Counted from the stretch's first letter, positions 7,954 through 15,171 are shown. The stretch is DNA of 22,364 nucleotides from Pseudomonadota bacterium (GCA_023419995.1 JAEZXF010000196.1:1-22364), one strand, 5' to 3'. The notes: generated by a model from the sequence alone, not told the origin. Numbers and translations are program-made.

Positions 7954-8005
7954 ATATGCTGTTCTTTCAGGATCAGGAGTGGCAATTTCGACAAGGGATC
8001 ATTGC

Positions 8006-8911
8006 ATGAATGCACAGGCGCAGGATTGGGACGATCTGCGGTTGTTTCTGGCCGTGGCGCGGGCGGGGTCGCTTTCAGGAGCGGCGCGCAGCCTTGGCGT
8101 TACCCATTCCACCGTCTTTCGCCGCATCGGCGCGTTCGAGGCGCGGTTGCGGGTGCGGCTGTTCGACCGGCTGCCCGGCGGCTATGCTCTGACCCAGGCT
8201 GGCGAGGAGATGCGCGATTCCGTCATCCGCATCGAGGAAGAAATCACCGCGCTGGCGCTGAAGGTTACCGGACAGGACCAGCGGCCCACTGGGACGATCC
8301 GCATCACCACGACCGACCTGCTGGCGGTGGGTGTGCTGCCCCGCCATGTCGCCGCCTTCCGCGCCGAATGGCCCGAGATCGAGATCGAGGTGGTGGTGGC
8401 GGATAGGGTGCTGGACCTGACCCGGCGCGAGGCGGACGTGGCCCTGCGCATCGGCAATCCGGGACAGGAGACGCTGATCGGGCGGCGGGTCGGGCGGTTG
8501 GCCTTTGCCGCCTATACCGCGGCGGACCGGCCGCTGGGCGATCCTGCCGAGGGTGACTGGATCGGATACGGCTCTGCGCATGGCCCGCTCAGCCGCAATC
8601 TGGCCCGCTGGTGGCCGGATGCGCGACAAGTTTACCGGACAAACTCGATCATCGCCGCCCATGCCGGTGCGAAGGCGGGGATCGGACTCGCTGCCTTGCC
8701 TTGCGTGATCGCTGATTGCGACCCCAGCCTGATCCGCGCCGCCGCGCTGCCCGAGGACTTCATGCTGGACCTGTGGTTGCTGATTCACGAGGATCTGCGC
8801 CAGACCGCGCGCATCCGCCTGTTTCTGGACTTCATGGCGACGGCCCTGACGGCCGATGCCGACCTGCTGGAGGGGCGCTGCCCGTGCAAGACAAGGCCGG
8901 CGCAGGCGTGA
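8006..8911 (+). CDS. LysR family transcriptional regulator
   Basis: A 301-residue DNA-binding regulator. The N-terminal winged helix-turn-helix at about 8-66 (DDLRLFLAVARAGSLSGAAR, then HSTVFRRIGAFEARL) and the RLFDRL...LTQAGEEM transition are typical of LysR proteins. Residues about 92-290 form the periplasmic-binding-protein-like effector domain. An AAGGG site lies 8 bases before the ATG; the long open frame upstream of it is noncoding. Placement divergent from the HMA/CPG-ATPase operon suggests that operon is its target. The C-terminus ends in a short Cys-containing tail (RCPCK) that is not a usual part of the family and might bind metal, but this is speculation. The stop codon lies inside a long hairpin. 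Confidence 0.9.
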   Translation: MNAQAQDWDDLRLFLAVARAGSLSGAARSLGVTHSTVFRRIGAFEARLRVRLFDRLPGGYALTQAGEEMRDSVIRIEEEITALALKVTGQDQRPTGTIRITTTDLLAVGVLPRHVAAFRAEWPEIEIEVVVADRVLDLTRREADVALRIGNPGQETLIGRRVGRLAFAAYTAADRPLGDPAEGDWIGYGSAHGPLSRNLARWWPDARQVYRTNSIIAAHAGAKAGIGLAALPCVIADCDPSLIRAAALPEDFMLDLWLLIHEDLRQTARIRLFLDFMATALTADADLLEGRCPCKTRPAQA

Positions 8912-8925
8912 AGCCCGCGCCGGCC
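8895..8925. terminator. Hairpin between convergent genes
   Basis: The 9-bp stem GGCCGGCGC (8895-8903) pairs with GCGCCGGCC (8917-8925). After an A/C mismatch the stem can continue with GGC/GCC, leaving a GTGAA loop. It overlaps the LysR stop and lies 19 bases from the end of the convergent periplasmic-protein gene. There is no T-run on either side, so if it terminates transcription it does so weakly or as a bidirectional barrier. Confidence 0.45.
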
Positions 8926-8944
8926 CATGCCTGCGCGCATGGCG

Positions 8945-9418
8945 TCAGTCGATCATCTGCCAGCCCGGATGCTCGAAATGCTCGCCATAGGCGTTCAACG
9001 CCTGAACGATCGTCACCGCGCCAGTCTCGACCTCGCCGGCCTCCAATGCCGAGATGCCGGTCATCACCTCACCAAGGACGATATGGAACTGCTCGTCTAC
9101 CTCGGGTTCCAGCACACAGTTCTCGACCATGAAATCAACCTGCTTCTGGACATCGGCAGCGACCCCATTCGCGGCATCGGCAGGCAGGGTGCCGTTGTGG
9201 ATCGCGTCCAGGTTCGCGGCCATGGTTCCGTGAATCGCGGTCATGCCGGTGATCATGTTCTGATCGCCCTGCCATTTGGCGCCATCGTTCAGCGTGATCT
9301 CGATAGCCCCCGCGCCATGGCTGTCATGATCATGGGATTGCGCGGCGGCAATGCCAGCTGACCCCAGCGCGAGGGCGAGAGCGACAGCGACGGTGGTGAA
9401 AGATTTTACAGTCCGCAT
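8945..9418 (-). CDS. Periplasmic His-rich protein of unknown function
   Basis: A 157-residue precursor. Residues 1-26 are a clear Sec signal peptide with predicted cleavage after AAA or AAAQ. The mature N-terminus begins SHDHDSHG, a likely metal-binding stretch. The rest is helical, with INDGAKW-like and GMTAIH patterns, two helices rich in Asn/His/Met, a single Cys101 and a C-terminal EHFEHPGW. It resembles small periplasmic helical-bundle proteins found near copper and redox genes, but I cannot name the family. The start at 9418 is chosen over 9463 because CAGGAGATC gives a perfect ribosome site there and the signal peptide begins there. It is 142 bases downstream of apbE and may have its own promoter. 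Confidence 0.78.
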   Translation of the reverse strand: MRTVKSFTTVAVALALALGSAGIAAAQSHDHDSHGAGAIEITLNDGAKWQGDQNMITGMTAIHGTMAANLDAIHNGTLPADAANGVAADVQKQVDFMVENCVLEPEVDEQFHIVLGEVMTGISALEAGEVETGAVTIVQALNAYGEHFEHPGWQMID

Positions 9419-9560
9419 AGTGATCTCCTGTATCTGCCAAGTGGTTCTGGCCGCGGCGGGCATCGACAGACGCCGCCGGGCTTGGGATAGACATAGGCTG
9501 TCCGTTTTCGCACGAGAATTGACGAAACCTGCAAAGACCTATTGCACGAATGGACAGACC

Positions 9561-10553
9561 TCAGGCACGAACCAGACCCTCTCGGCCTGCCGCCGATACC
9601 ATCGGGCTGTCGAACAGCGCCCCGACGGCATGGGGCCGGATGCCGTCTGCCTCGCGCATCAGAAACAGCGCATCGAGGGAAAGGTGTGCGGCGAGTTCGC
9701 CGCCAGCCTGCGGACCCAGCACCATCAGCGCGGTTGCCCAGGCATCAGCCTCGGCACAGCTGCCCGTGACGACCGTGACCGAGGCCGGCGACGACCGCAG
9801 CGGGCCGCCCGTCGCCGGGTCCATCGTATGCGACAGGCGCTGGCCCTGAACGGTGACATGATGCCGGTAATCGCCCGAGGTGGCGACGGCGGCATCTTGC
9901 AGCATCAGGACCGAATGGGGCGCGCGGCGTTCGGGATCGGGCGCCTCGACGGCGACGGTCCAGGGCATGCCGTCGGGCCGCAGCCCGGAGGCTCGCATCT
10001 CGCCGTCGATGCCAACAAGGAACCCGGTGATGCCGAAGCCCCGTAACATTTCGGCCAACCTGTCGACGCCGTAGCCCTTGGCGATGCCGTTCAGGTCGAG
10101 CGTGATGGGTGCATGTTTCCTGACCAACCCGGCCGCGCGGTCGATCTCCAGCACCTCATGCGCGGGCGGGCGCGTGGTTACCATGGCCCAGCGGATGGCT
10201 TCAGCGCTGGCTTCCTCGGGGCCAAAACCCCAGGCGCGCACCGCATCGCCCATGCCGATATCGAACGCACCGCCCGATGCCGCACAGATCCGCAGCCCGA
10301 GGTTCAGCACCTCGGCCAAGCCGGCAGGAACGGCCACCCAGGCGCCAGTGGGCGCCCGGTTCAGGCGCATCAGGTCGCTGTCGGGTTGCCATGTCGACAT
10401 TGCGGCATCAACCTCCGCCACGGTCGCTTGCAGGGCAGCCTGCACCGGGGCGGGGTCCAGCCCGGCATCGGCGTGGAAACGCGCCGACCAGCGAGTGCCC
10501 ATGGTCGGGCCGTTCAGCGCGTGGCGGCCCGGGTCAGTAGATATCTTCGGCAT
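9561..10553 (-). CDS. apbE: FAD:protein FMN transferase (ApbE family)
   Basis: This 330-residue enzyme transfers FMN from FAD onto a Ser/Thr of target proteins. Family motifs in order are NGPTMGTRWS at 14-23, STWQPDSDLMRLN near 53-65, LDLNGIAKGYGVD in the middle, VGIDGEMRASG, SGDYRHH, and SHTMDPATGGP, which includes the Mg/FAD-binding residues. The gene starts inside the end of the flavoprotein gene, overlapping it by 20 bases, so the two are coupled. A likely substrate, the DUF2271 protein with DGITGAS, is in the same operon. Unusually, I see no signal peptide or lipobox, and an in-frame stop lies six codons upstream of the start, so no export signal has been missed. Export by another route or flavinylation before export would be needed. 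Confidence 0.92.
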   Translation of the reverse strand: MPKISTDPGRHALNGPTMGTRWSARFHADAGLDPAPVQAALQATVAEVDAAMSTWQPDSDLMRLNRAPTGAWVAVPAGLAEVLNLGLRICAASGGAFDIGMGDAVRAWGFGPEEASAEAIRWAMVTTRPPAHEVLEIDRAAGLVRKHAPITLDLNGIAKGYGVDRLAEMLRGFGITGFLVGIDGEMRASGLRPDGMPWTVAVEAPDPERRAPHSVLMLQDAAVATSGDYRHHVTVQGQRLSHTMDPATGGPLRSSPASVTVVTGSCAEADAWATALMVLGPQAGGELAAHLSLDALFLMREADGIRPHAVGALFDSPMVSAAGREGLVRA

Positions 10554-12741
10554 AGCGCCCCTCCGCTTTCAGCGCGAGCGGGGTAAGACCCGTCGGCGCG
10601 AGGATGTCGGTCAGCGCCTCGGCCACGCCCGAGGCCATGTCGCGCCCGCCGCAGACCATGATGCGCGCGCCTTCGTGTACCAGCCGGATCAGTTCAGCGC
10701 TCTCGGCCCGCAGCGCGTCCTGGACATGGCGCGGCTTTGCCCCGCGCGAGTTCGCGGTGGTCAATCGCGCCAGACGGCCATCGACCTGCCAGCCGGCCAG
10801 ATCGTCGCGATACAGGAAATCGCTGTCGGGGTGGCGCATCCCGAAGGCCAGATGGATGGGCCGCTTGCGGCTGTTGCCCCGGATGAAGCCCGCAAGCGGG
10901 CCGATGCCGGTGCCGGCGCCGATCAGGATCAGCGGCGAGCGTCCTGCTGCGGCATGGAAAGCCGGATTGTGCCGGACGAAGGCGCGGATCGCCTGGCCCG
11001 GCTTCAGCGCCAGAAGCTGACCCGAGCAGAGGCCGCCGGGATGCTTGCGCACCACGATCTCGACGAACCCGTCGCGCCGTCCGGAGGCCAGCGAGTAGAA
11101 GCGCGGCAGATCCGCACCCTCGGGCAGAACGCCGAGGAGATCACCGGCCTGAAACCGGCCAAACCCCCGACCTGTCAGCCGTTGCAAAAACGTTGCCTCG
11201 GGTAGGGCAAAGCGCAGGATCGTGGTCGGCGCCTGCACCTCCGCCCCGTAATCACGGCGCGAGATCAGGGTGAGCCGCCCCGTCACAGGCGGGGTTGGCA
11301 CATGTTCGAGCGTAAGCTCGATCCCCAGCGCCGCCCCCAGGGCGCGGCCCCAGCGGGCGAAATCCTGCGGCGACTGGCGATCGACCGTGTCGAAGGGCAT
11401 CAATTGCGCCCAGCCTTTGGCAGCAGCCCGACTCCCGACTTCATCGGCGAACGCGCAGAACGCGGGAAAGGTGCGATCGCCGAAACCAAGCACGGCAAGC
11501 GGGGCCTCAGGGACAGATTCCAGCGCCGCGAGGCGTTCAATGAACCCCTTCGCCGTGGCGGGAGCCTGTCCCTCGCCCCAGGTGGCGGCGAGAATGACGA
11601 ACCGTTCGGCCTGCGGATAGCGCGCCGGCTCGAAACCGGACATTGGCGCGACATGAACATGCTGGCCCGCCGTGGTCAGCGCATGTTGGAGCGTCGCAGC
11701 GAAACCCCAGGTGCTGCCGCCGTCCGAGCCCACCAGCAAGATGGTCGCAGCGCCGTTTGCAGGATGATTGCCACGGAGACGCGGCCTTGACCGCCGCCCC
11801 GCGAACCAGAGCACAAGACCACTCACCCCCATTGCCGGCACGCCGAGCGCCAGCACACCCAGCACGAGGCCGAGAGATGCGGCCCCCTGCCCGGTATGCA
11901 GCATGTAGATGGTTTCAGATATCTGTTCCCACATCGTCAGCTCGGCCCAGGCCAGAAGCTCACCCGTCCCCTGATCGAGATAGCCGGTGCCGCGATCCGT
12001 CTTCAGAGTGAAGGCGTCCGTGGCGTCGCCAGGATAGGGAAAGCTCAGCTCGCGCAACTCCGTGACAGCAATCACGGAGAGCGGCTCCATCGCAGCAAGC
12101 GAGACCCCAGTGCTTCCGCTGACCTCAGTCGGAAAGGTCGGCGGTGCGGCTCCATCCGGCAGAAGATCGAAGGTCGAGGCGGCCATCCACAGTGCAGTCG
12201 CTGAGGACAAAACCAGCCCCGCGACCGCCACGCGGGCGATCCCGGTATGGATGCGGCTCGACGCCGGCCCGCGCAAAGGGGCGAACCAGCGCCGCCAGCC
12301 GCCCATGCGCCGCGCGACCAGCATCGCGCCGGAGACCGACAGGATCAGCATCGCCACGGCGCCAATGGCCATGGCGATACGACCGGCATCGCCCAGGAAC
12401 AGCGAACGGTGAAGGTTGGTCAACCAGCGTTTGACCGGATCGGGATCGGCGCTGGCGACGCCCTTGCCGGTCGCCGGGTCGATTACCGCCGCGCCGGGCG
12501 TGCCGTCGTCGAACCAGAACGCGGTGATCCGGCCCGACGGCGCGCGCCGGATCTGCTCCACCCCCGGATAGGCAGCCAGGATACGTCCTGCGAGATCGGC
12601 GACGGTCAGCCCGGCCTCGGCCTGCGGCGTGGAAAGCCGCTCGGCCGCGGGAAAGACCGAGAGCGCCGCGCCGCTCAACGCAAGGGCCATGACGAGAATG
12701 AGGGCCAGCAGACCCGGCCAGCGATGCAGCGTGCGGATCAT
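10534..12741 (-). CDS. PepSY-TM / flavodoxin / ferredoxin-reductase-like fusion flavoprotein
   Basis: A 735-residue inner-membrane oxidoreductase. Residues 1-320 form a PepSY-associated membrane domain with helices at about 8-30, 122-143, 168-190 and 288-313, and His7, His111, His165 and His282 as candidate b-heme ligands. Residues 332-475 form a flavodoxin-like FMN domain (VGSDGGSTWGFA, TWGEGQAP). Residues 485-735 form a cytochrome-P450-reductase/sulfite-reductase-type FAD and NAD(P)H module, with RFYS at 547-550, GAGTGIGP at 608-615, CGGRDM near 697 and the C-terminal aromatic Tyr735. It should take electrons from cytoplasmic NAD(P)H through FAD and FMN to membrane heme and on to the periplasm. 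It starts 9 bases after the DUF2271 gene and overlaps apbE, so all are one operon. Confidence 0.92.
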   Translation of the reverse strand: MIRTLHRWPGLLALILVMALALSGAALSVFPAAERLSTPQAEAGLTVADLAGRILAAYPGVEQIRRAPSGRITAFWFDDGTPGAAVIDPATGKGVASADPDPVKRWLTNLHRSLFLGDAGRIAMAIGAVAMLILSVSGAMLVARRMGGWRRWFAPLRGPASSRIHTGIARVAVAGLVLSSATALWMAASTFDLLPDGAAPPTFPTEVSGSTGVSLAAMEPLSVIAVTELRELSFPYPGDATDAFTLKTDRGTGYLDQGTGELLAWAELTMWEQISETIYMLHTGQGAASLGLVLGVLALGVPAMGVSGLVLWFAGRRSRPRLRGNHPANGAATILLVGSDGGSTWGFAATLQHALTTAGQHVHVAPMSGFEPARYPQAERFVILAATWGEGQAPATAKGFIERLAALESVPEAPLAVLGFGDRTFPAFCAFADEVGSRAAAKGWAQLMPFDTVDRQSPQDFARWGRALGAALGIELTLEHVPTPPVTGRLTLISRRDYGAEVQAPTTILRFALPEATFLQRLTGRGFGRFQAGDLLGVLPEGADLPRFYSLASGRRDGFVEIVVRKHPGGLCSGQLLALKPGQAIRAFVRHNPAFHAAAGRSPLILIGAGTGIGPLAGFIRGNSRKRPIHLAFGMRHPDSDFLYRDDLAGWQVDGRLARLTTANSRGAKPRHVQDALRAESAELIRLVHEGARIMVCGGRDMASGVAEALTDILAPTGLTPLALKAEGRYAEDIY

Positions 12742-12750
12742 GGCGTTGCC

Positions 12751-13221
12751 TCACATGTCGTAGCGGAGGCTGGCGACATACCTGCGGCCGGGCGCAGGCT
12801 TTCCCGCTCCTGCCGTCGTCAGCGGCACGGCGATGTCCTTCGGGCTGTCGCGCATGTCCTCGACGGCGGCGTCGACATGCAGCGTATAGCCCGCATCGAA
12901 CAGCGCATCGGCAAGGTCGAGGGTGATTTCGAGTGACCGGCCCGCGCCGACACTGGCGCCGGTGATGCCGTCGACCTGCGCCAGGTCGCCGCCGGTGGCG
13001 CGATACCAGTCGCTGAGATGTTCGTAATACTTCGACTTGCCGCCGGCCATCCACAGGGTTCCGGCATACGCCCCCTGCGCATCCGTGACGTAGAGGACGA
13101 GATAGGCACCATCGCCACCGTACGTGTTCAGGGTGGTGGTGAGGGTAACCGGCCGGGCCATGGCAAGGCTGGGCGCCACCAAGGTCGAAGTCAGCGCGAG
13201 TGCTGCAAGGATGGATTTCAT
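12751..13221 (-). CDS. DUF2271 periplasmic protein with flavinylation motif
   Basis: A 156-residue secreted protein. Residues 1-22 form a Sec signal peptide (LVAPSLAMA cleavage region). The mature part matches the DUF2271 pattern: an opening beta-strand NTYGGDGAYLVLYVTDAQG, the LWMAGGKSKYYEHLSDWYRA segment and the PGRRYVASLRYDM C-terminus. Residues 84-90 are DGITGAS, matching the D-G-x-S/T-G-A-S/T signature at which ApbE attaches FMN, with Ser90 as the expected acceptor. ApbE is encoded two genes downstream in the same operon, with a transmembrane NAD(P)H flavoprotein between them. I infer that this is a periplasmic flavin electron carrier that receives electrons from the flavoprotein. Its terminal acceptor is unknown. 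Confidence 0.88.
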   Translation of the reverse strand: MKSILAALALTSTLVAPSLAMARPVTLTTTLNTYGGDGAYLVLYVTDAQGAYAGTLWMAGGKSKYYEHLSDWYRATGGDLAQVDGITGASVGAGRSLEITLDLADALFDAGYTLHVDAAVEDMRDSPKDIAVPLTTAGAGKPAPGRRYVASLRYDM

Positions 13222-13247
13222 GACTCTGCTCTCTTCTGCCTGATATA

Positions 13248-13628
13248 TCAGTTCACCCGCACAACGGGCGGGGTGCCGTTCTGGAACAGCGGATTGGAGG
13301 GGGGTGCCGACGGAGCGACGGTGGGTGCATTGCCGCGATCCCGCTCGGGGATCTGCTGGCCATCCCTGTGGCGCAATTTGACGACCTGCAACGTCGCGGG
13401 ATCCAGTTTGGCCTTGATGCGACGGCCCTGGGCATCGCGTCCCTTGACCTCCCAGCAGCCGTCGTCCGCCTCGATCTTCTCAACATGCCAACCGAGGCCG
13501 GTTGCCGCCTGCATTACCGCTTCGCGTGGTTGCCAGGCCCCGTGCCCCACATGGCAGTCGTCACCTGCCATCGCCCCCGCCGCAGGCAATACCGCGAGAG
13601 CGGCTACGGCGATCAATAGAGTTTTCAT
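13248..13628 (-). CDS. Secreted PepSY-domain protein, copy 1 (with C-terminal tail)
   Basis: A 126-residue precursor with a signal peptide at 1-21 (AAGAMA cleavage) and one PepSY-type domain. The domain is recognisable from GWHVEKIEADDGCWEVKGRDAQGRRIKAKLDPATLQVV at about 46-83. Cys25 and Cys58 occupy the same positions as in the two paralogues at 13740 and 14857 and could form a disulfide. After the domain comes a low-complexity Pro/Asn-rich tail (about 90-126) absent from the other copies. The ATG at 13628 is chosen over 13715 because the signal peptide begins there. It is 26 bases upstream of the DUF2271 gene and is probably the first gene of the flavin operon. No copy of the operator seen before the other PepSY genes lies in front of it. 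Confidence 0.85.
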   Translation of the reverse strand: MKTLLIAVAALAVLPAAGAMAGDDCHVGHGAWQPREAVMQAATGLGWHVEKIEADDGCWEVKGRDAQGRRIKAKLDPATLQVVKLRHRDGQQIPERDRGNAPTVAPSAPPSNPLFQNGTPPVVRVN

Positions 13629-13703
13629 GGTTCGAATGTCCTTTACGATCATCTCGGGGGCACTTTCCCGGCTATGGCCGAGGCGAACGCCCGTGTGGAA
13701 AGA

Positions 13704-13729
13704 GGTCCACCTCAATGATGAGGTGGACC
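13704..13729 (-). terminator. Rho-independent-like terminator after PepSY copy 2
   Basis: A perfect 11-bp stem (GGTCCACCTCA 13704-13714 with TGAGGTGGACC 13719-13729) and a 4-base loop lie 11 bases beyond the stop of the 13740 gene. Read on the - strand, the stem is followed by TCTTTCC, a short T-rich stretch. It probably separates PepSY copy 2 from the flavin operon, perhaps incompletely. Confidence 0.65.
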
Positions 13730-13739
13730 CTTGCGGCCA

Positions 13740-14042
13740 TCAGTTGCGCTTCTCGGGCTTGGTGCCGTCGCTCCAGCGTTTGACCTTGCCGTCGATCACC
13801 TCGAGCGTTCCGGGATCGACGGTCATCTTCAGGCTGTTGCCGCCCTGGTCGATGACGTTCAGTTCGTAGCAGCCGTCGTCGAGTTCCATTTTCGAGATGG
13901 TCCAACCGAACTCGTCGGTCACTTGAATGAGAGCGTCCCACGATTGCATGTTCTCGGTCGGCACGTTGCATTTCTCACCAGCGAACGCGGCCCCGGCGGG
14001 GATCGCGAGCGCCAATGCGGTGGCGGTCAGGATGGTTTTCAT
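13740..14042 (-). CDS. Secreted PepSY-domain protein, copy 2
   Basis: A 100-residue precursor with a signal peptide at 1-21 (AGAAFA cleavage), followed by a single PepSY-type domain: GWTISKMELDDGCYELNVIDQGGNSLKMTVDPGTLEVI at about 46-83. Cys25 and Cys58 match the paralogues exactly. Small secreted PepSY proteins are thought to bind or modulate partner proteins, often near two-component systems and cytochromes; the exact role is unknown. The ATG at 14042 is chosen over 14174 because it starts the signal peptide. It appears to be a single-gene transcript, with a candidate promoter and operator upstream (14079-14144) and a hairpin terminator downstream (13704-13729). Confidence 0.86.
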   Translation of the reverse strand: MKTILTATALALAIPAGAAFAGEKCNVPTENMQSWDALIQVTDEFGWTISKMELDDGCYELNVIDQGGNSLKMTVDPGTLEVIDGKVKRWSDGTKPEKRN

Positions 14043-14078
14043 GGCTATGCTCCTCAGCCTTGGTTGCCTGATGAAACC

Positions 14079-14144
14079 AATCTGGAGGGGGCGGCTGACG
14101 TGATCCTGATCGCCGCGGAAAACCTGCGTCAGCTTCTCGTCAGC
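14079..14144 (-). promoter_or_regulatory. Two-sided operator and promoter for PepSY copy 2
   Basis: On the + strand CTGACG-N4-CCTGAT starts at 14095, and GTCAGC-N5-GTCAGC occupies 14128-14144. Each pair repeats with an 11-bp period, and the two pairs face each other 33 bp apart. Read toward the gene (- strand), ATCAGG-N5-GTCAGC is followed by exactly 9 bp and then CAGATT (14079-14084), a -10-like hexamer that would give a leader of about 30 bases. The same layout recurs at 15205-15285. Binding by the response regulator encoded at 15313 is inferred from the 11-bp spacing typical of OmpR-family sites. Confidence 0.6.
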
Positions 14145-14169
14145 CTGCCGCGACGAACCGCAGCGATTA

Positions 14170-14205
14170 CACAAAACAAACAGGCCCCGCCAAACAGGCG
14201 GGGCC
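14170..14205 (-). terminator. Rho-independent terminator after cytochrome b gene
   Basis: A 9-bp GC-rich stem (GGCCCCGCC 14183-14191 with GGCGGGGCC 14197-14205) has an AAACA loop. Read on the - strand it is followed by TGTTTGTTTTGTG. It lies 26 bases past the stop of the cytochrome b gene and is the best terminator in the window. It insulates the cytochrome b/PepSY transcript from PepSY copy 2. Confidence 0.8.
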
Positions 14206-14231
14206 CGAACAGCAGCGGGAATGCGTAACGA

Positions 14232-14864
14232 TCAGGTCACGTCATTTGTGCCGGGAGGGCGCTTTCGGCCCGTGACCATGGCACGGGGCAGGTTCTCCCG
14301 ATGGCGCCATGAGGTGACGGCCACACCCCCAACATGCAAGGCCACGAGAACCAGAGCCATGTTGGCCAGCATTTCATGCACCTCCTTCAAGGTCTTGTCC
14401 CCTCTGACTTCCCGGTTTCCGTGCTCGCCCGCAACCGTCACGGCCCGGCCTTCCTCGATCGATTGTTCGAGCAGCCAGCCGCTCAGCGCGGTGCCGGAAA
14501 GCGTGACCATGAGTGCCACGATCATCGCGGCGCCAGCCGGGTTGTGCCCGAGATGGCGTCGCTCGCGCCCGTGCAGCATGTCCCCGAGATAGGCCAGCGT
14601 CGCGGCGGGGCCACGCACGAATTGCGTGAAACGGGCATGGCGGCTGCCAACGAAACCCCAGATCAGGCGGAGGGCAAGCAACGCCGCCACCGCGTAACCG
14701 GCCGCCTCGTGAAGCGGCTGCACCTCGTCCGCCGCAAGCCATGCCACTGCAAAGGCGGCAACCAGACCCCAGTGAGAGCTGCGCACCAACGGATCCCAGA
14801 CCAGCACCGTGCGCGTAGTATCGGCGACGTCCTGAATGGCGTCACCCTTCATCATCTCAGTCAT
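14232..14864 (-). CDS. Di-heme b-type cytochrome (cytochrome b561/HupC-like)
   Basis: A 210-residue integral membrane cytochrome of the prokaryotic cytochrome b561 / hydrogenase b-subunit family. Candidate heme ligands are His31 (SSHWG), His52 (PLHEAAGY), His163 (EVHEML) and His177 (ALHVGG), in four predicted helices at about 32-48, 53-72, 112-132 and 162-185. The HNPAG at 107-111 is a common family feature. It would carry electrons between the membrane pool and a periplasmic partner. The ATG at 14864 overlaps the stop of PepSY copy 3 by 8 bases, so the two are translationally coupled. In some proteobacteria a related cytochrome b lies beside c-type cytochromes and a QseBC-like two-component system; here no c-type cytochrome is present and a PepSY protein takes that place. 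Confidence 0.88.
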   Translation of the reverse strand: MTEMMKGDAIQDVADTTRTVLVWDPLVRSSHWGLVAAFAVAWLAADEVQPLHEAAGYAVAALLALRLIWGFVGSRHARFTQFVRGPAATLAYLGDMLHGRERRHLGHNPAGAAMIVALMVTLSGTALSGWLLEQSIEEGRAVTVAGEHGNREVRGDKTLKEVHEMLANMALVLVALHVGGVAVTSWRHRENLPRAMVTGRKRPPGTNDVT

Positions 14865-15171
14865 GTTTGTGCTCTCTGCCCTCACGGGAGCGCCGATCAT
14901 CTCCGTCCTTGTATTCGATCTCGATCACCTGAAGCGTGCCGGGATCGACCGTCACCTCGATGCGGCGTCCTTCCCGGTCTGTGCCTTTTATCTCGTAGCA
15001 GCCGTCGTCGATTTTTATGCGCCGCACCACCCATCCGTTTTCTTCCGCGAGCCGCACCACCGCGCTTCTTGGCTGCCAGGCTGCCAGCGGCACGGCACAG
15101 TCGTCGCCGGCAAGTGCAGCCCCGGATGGAAGGACCACGAGAAAGGTCAGAATTGTCAGCGATCTCTTCAT
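14857..15171 (-). CDS. Secreted PepSY-domain protein, copy 3
   Basis: A 104-residue precursor with a signal peptide at 1-21 (SGAALA cleavage) and a PepSY-type domain: GWVVRRIKIDDGCYEIKGTDREGRRIEVTVDPGTLQVIEI at about 46-85. Cys25 and Cys58 coincide with the two paralogues, and GDDC.V...AWQPR is shared with copy 1, so copies 1 and 3 are the closest pair. The C-terminus is highly charged (DDRRSREGREHKHD). The open frame extends far upstream to 16029, but the signal peptide and a GGAG site at 15178-15181 fix the start at 15171. It overlaps the cytochrome b gene and is divergent from the response regulator, sharing the operator region at 15205-15285. Confidence 0.87.
   Translation of the reverse strand: MKRSLTILTFLVVLPSGAALAGDDCAVPLAAWQPRSAVVRLAEENGWVVRRIKIDDGCYEIKGTDREGRRIEVTVDPGTLQVIEIEYKDGDDRRSREGREHKHD

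Noticed and set aside
9490..9535. A third copy of the response-regulator operator upstream of the periplasmic His-rich protein gene
   Set aside because: On the - strand a CAG...CGTCA pair exists, but the period is 10 bp instead of 11, the second hexamer deviates and no -10-like hexamer follows at 9 bp.
13629..13739. The same operator before PepSY copy 1 and the flavin operon
   Set aside because: No CTGACG/GTCAGC pair is present; the region holds the PepSY copy 2 terminator and nothing else I can support, so the promoter of this operon remains unidentified.
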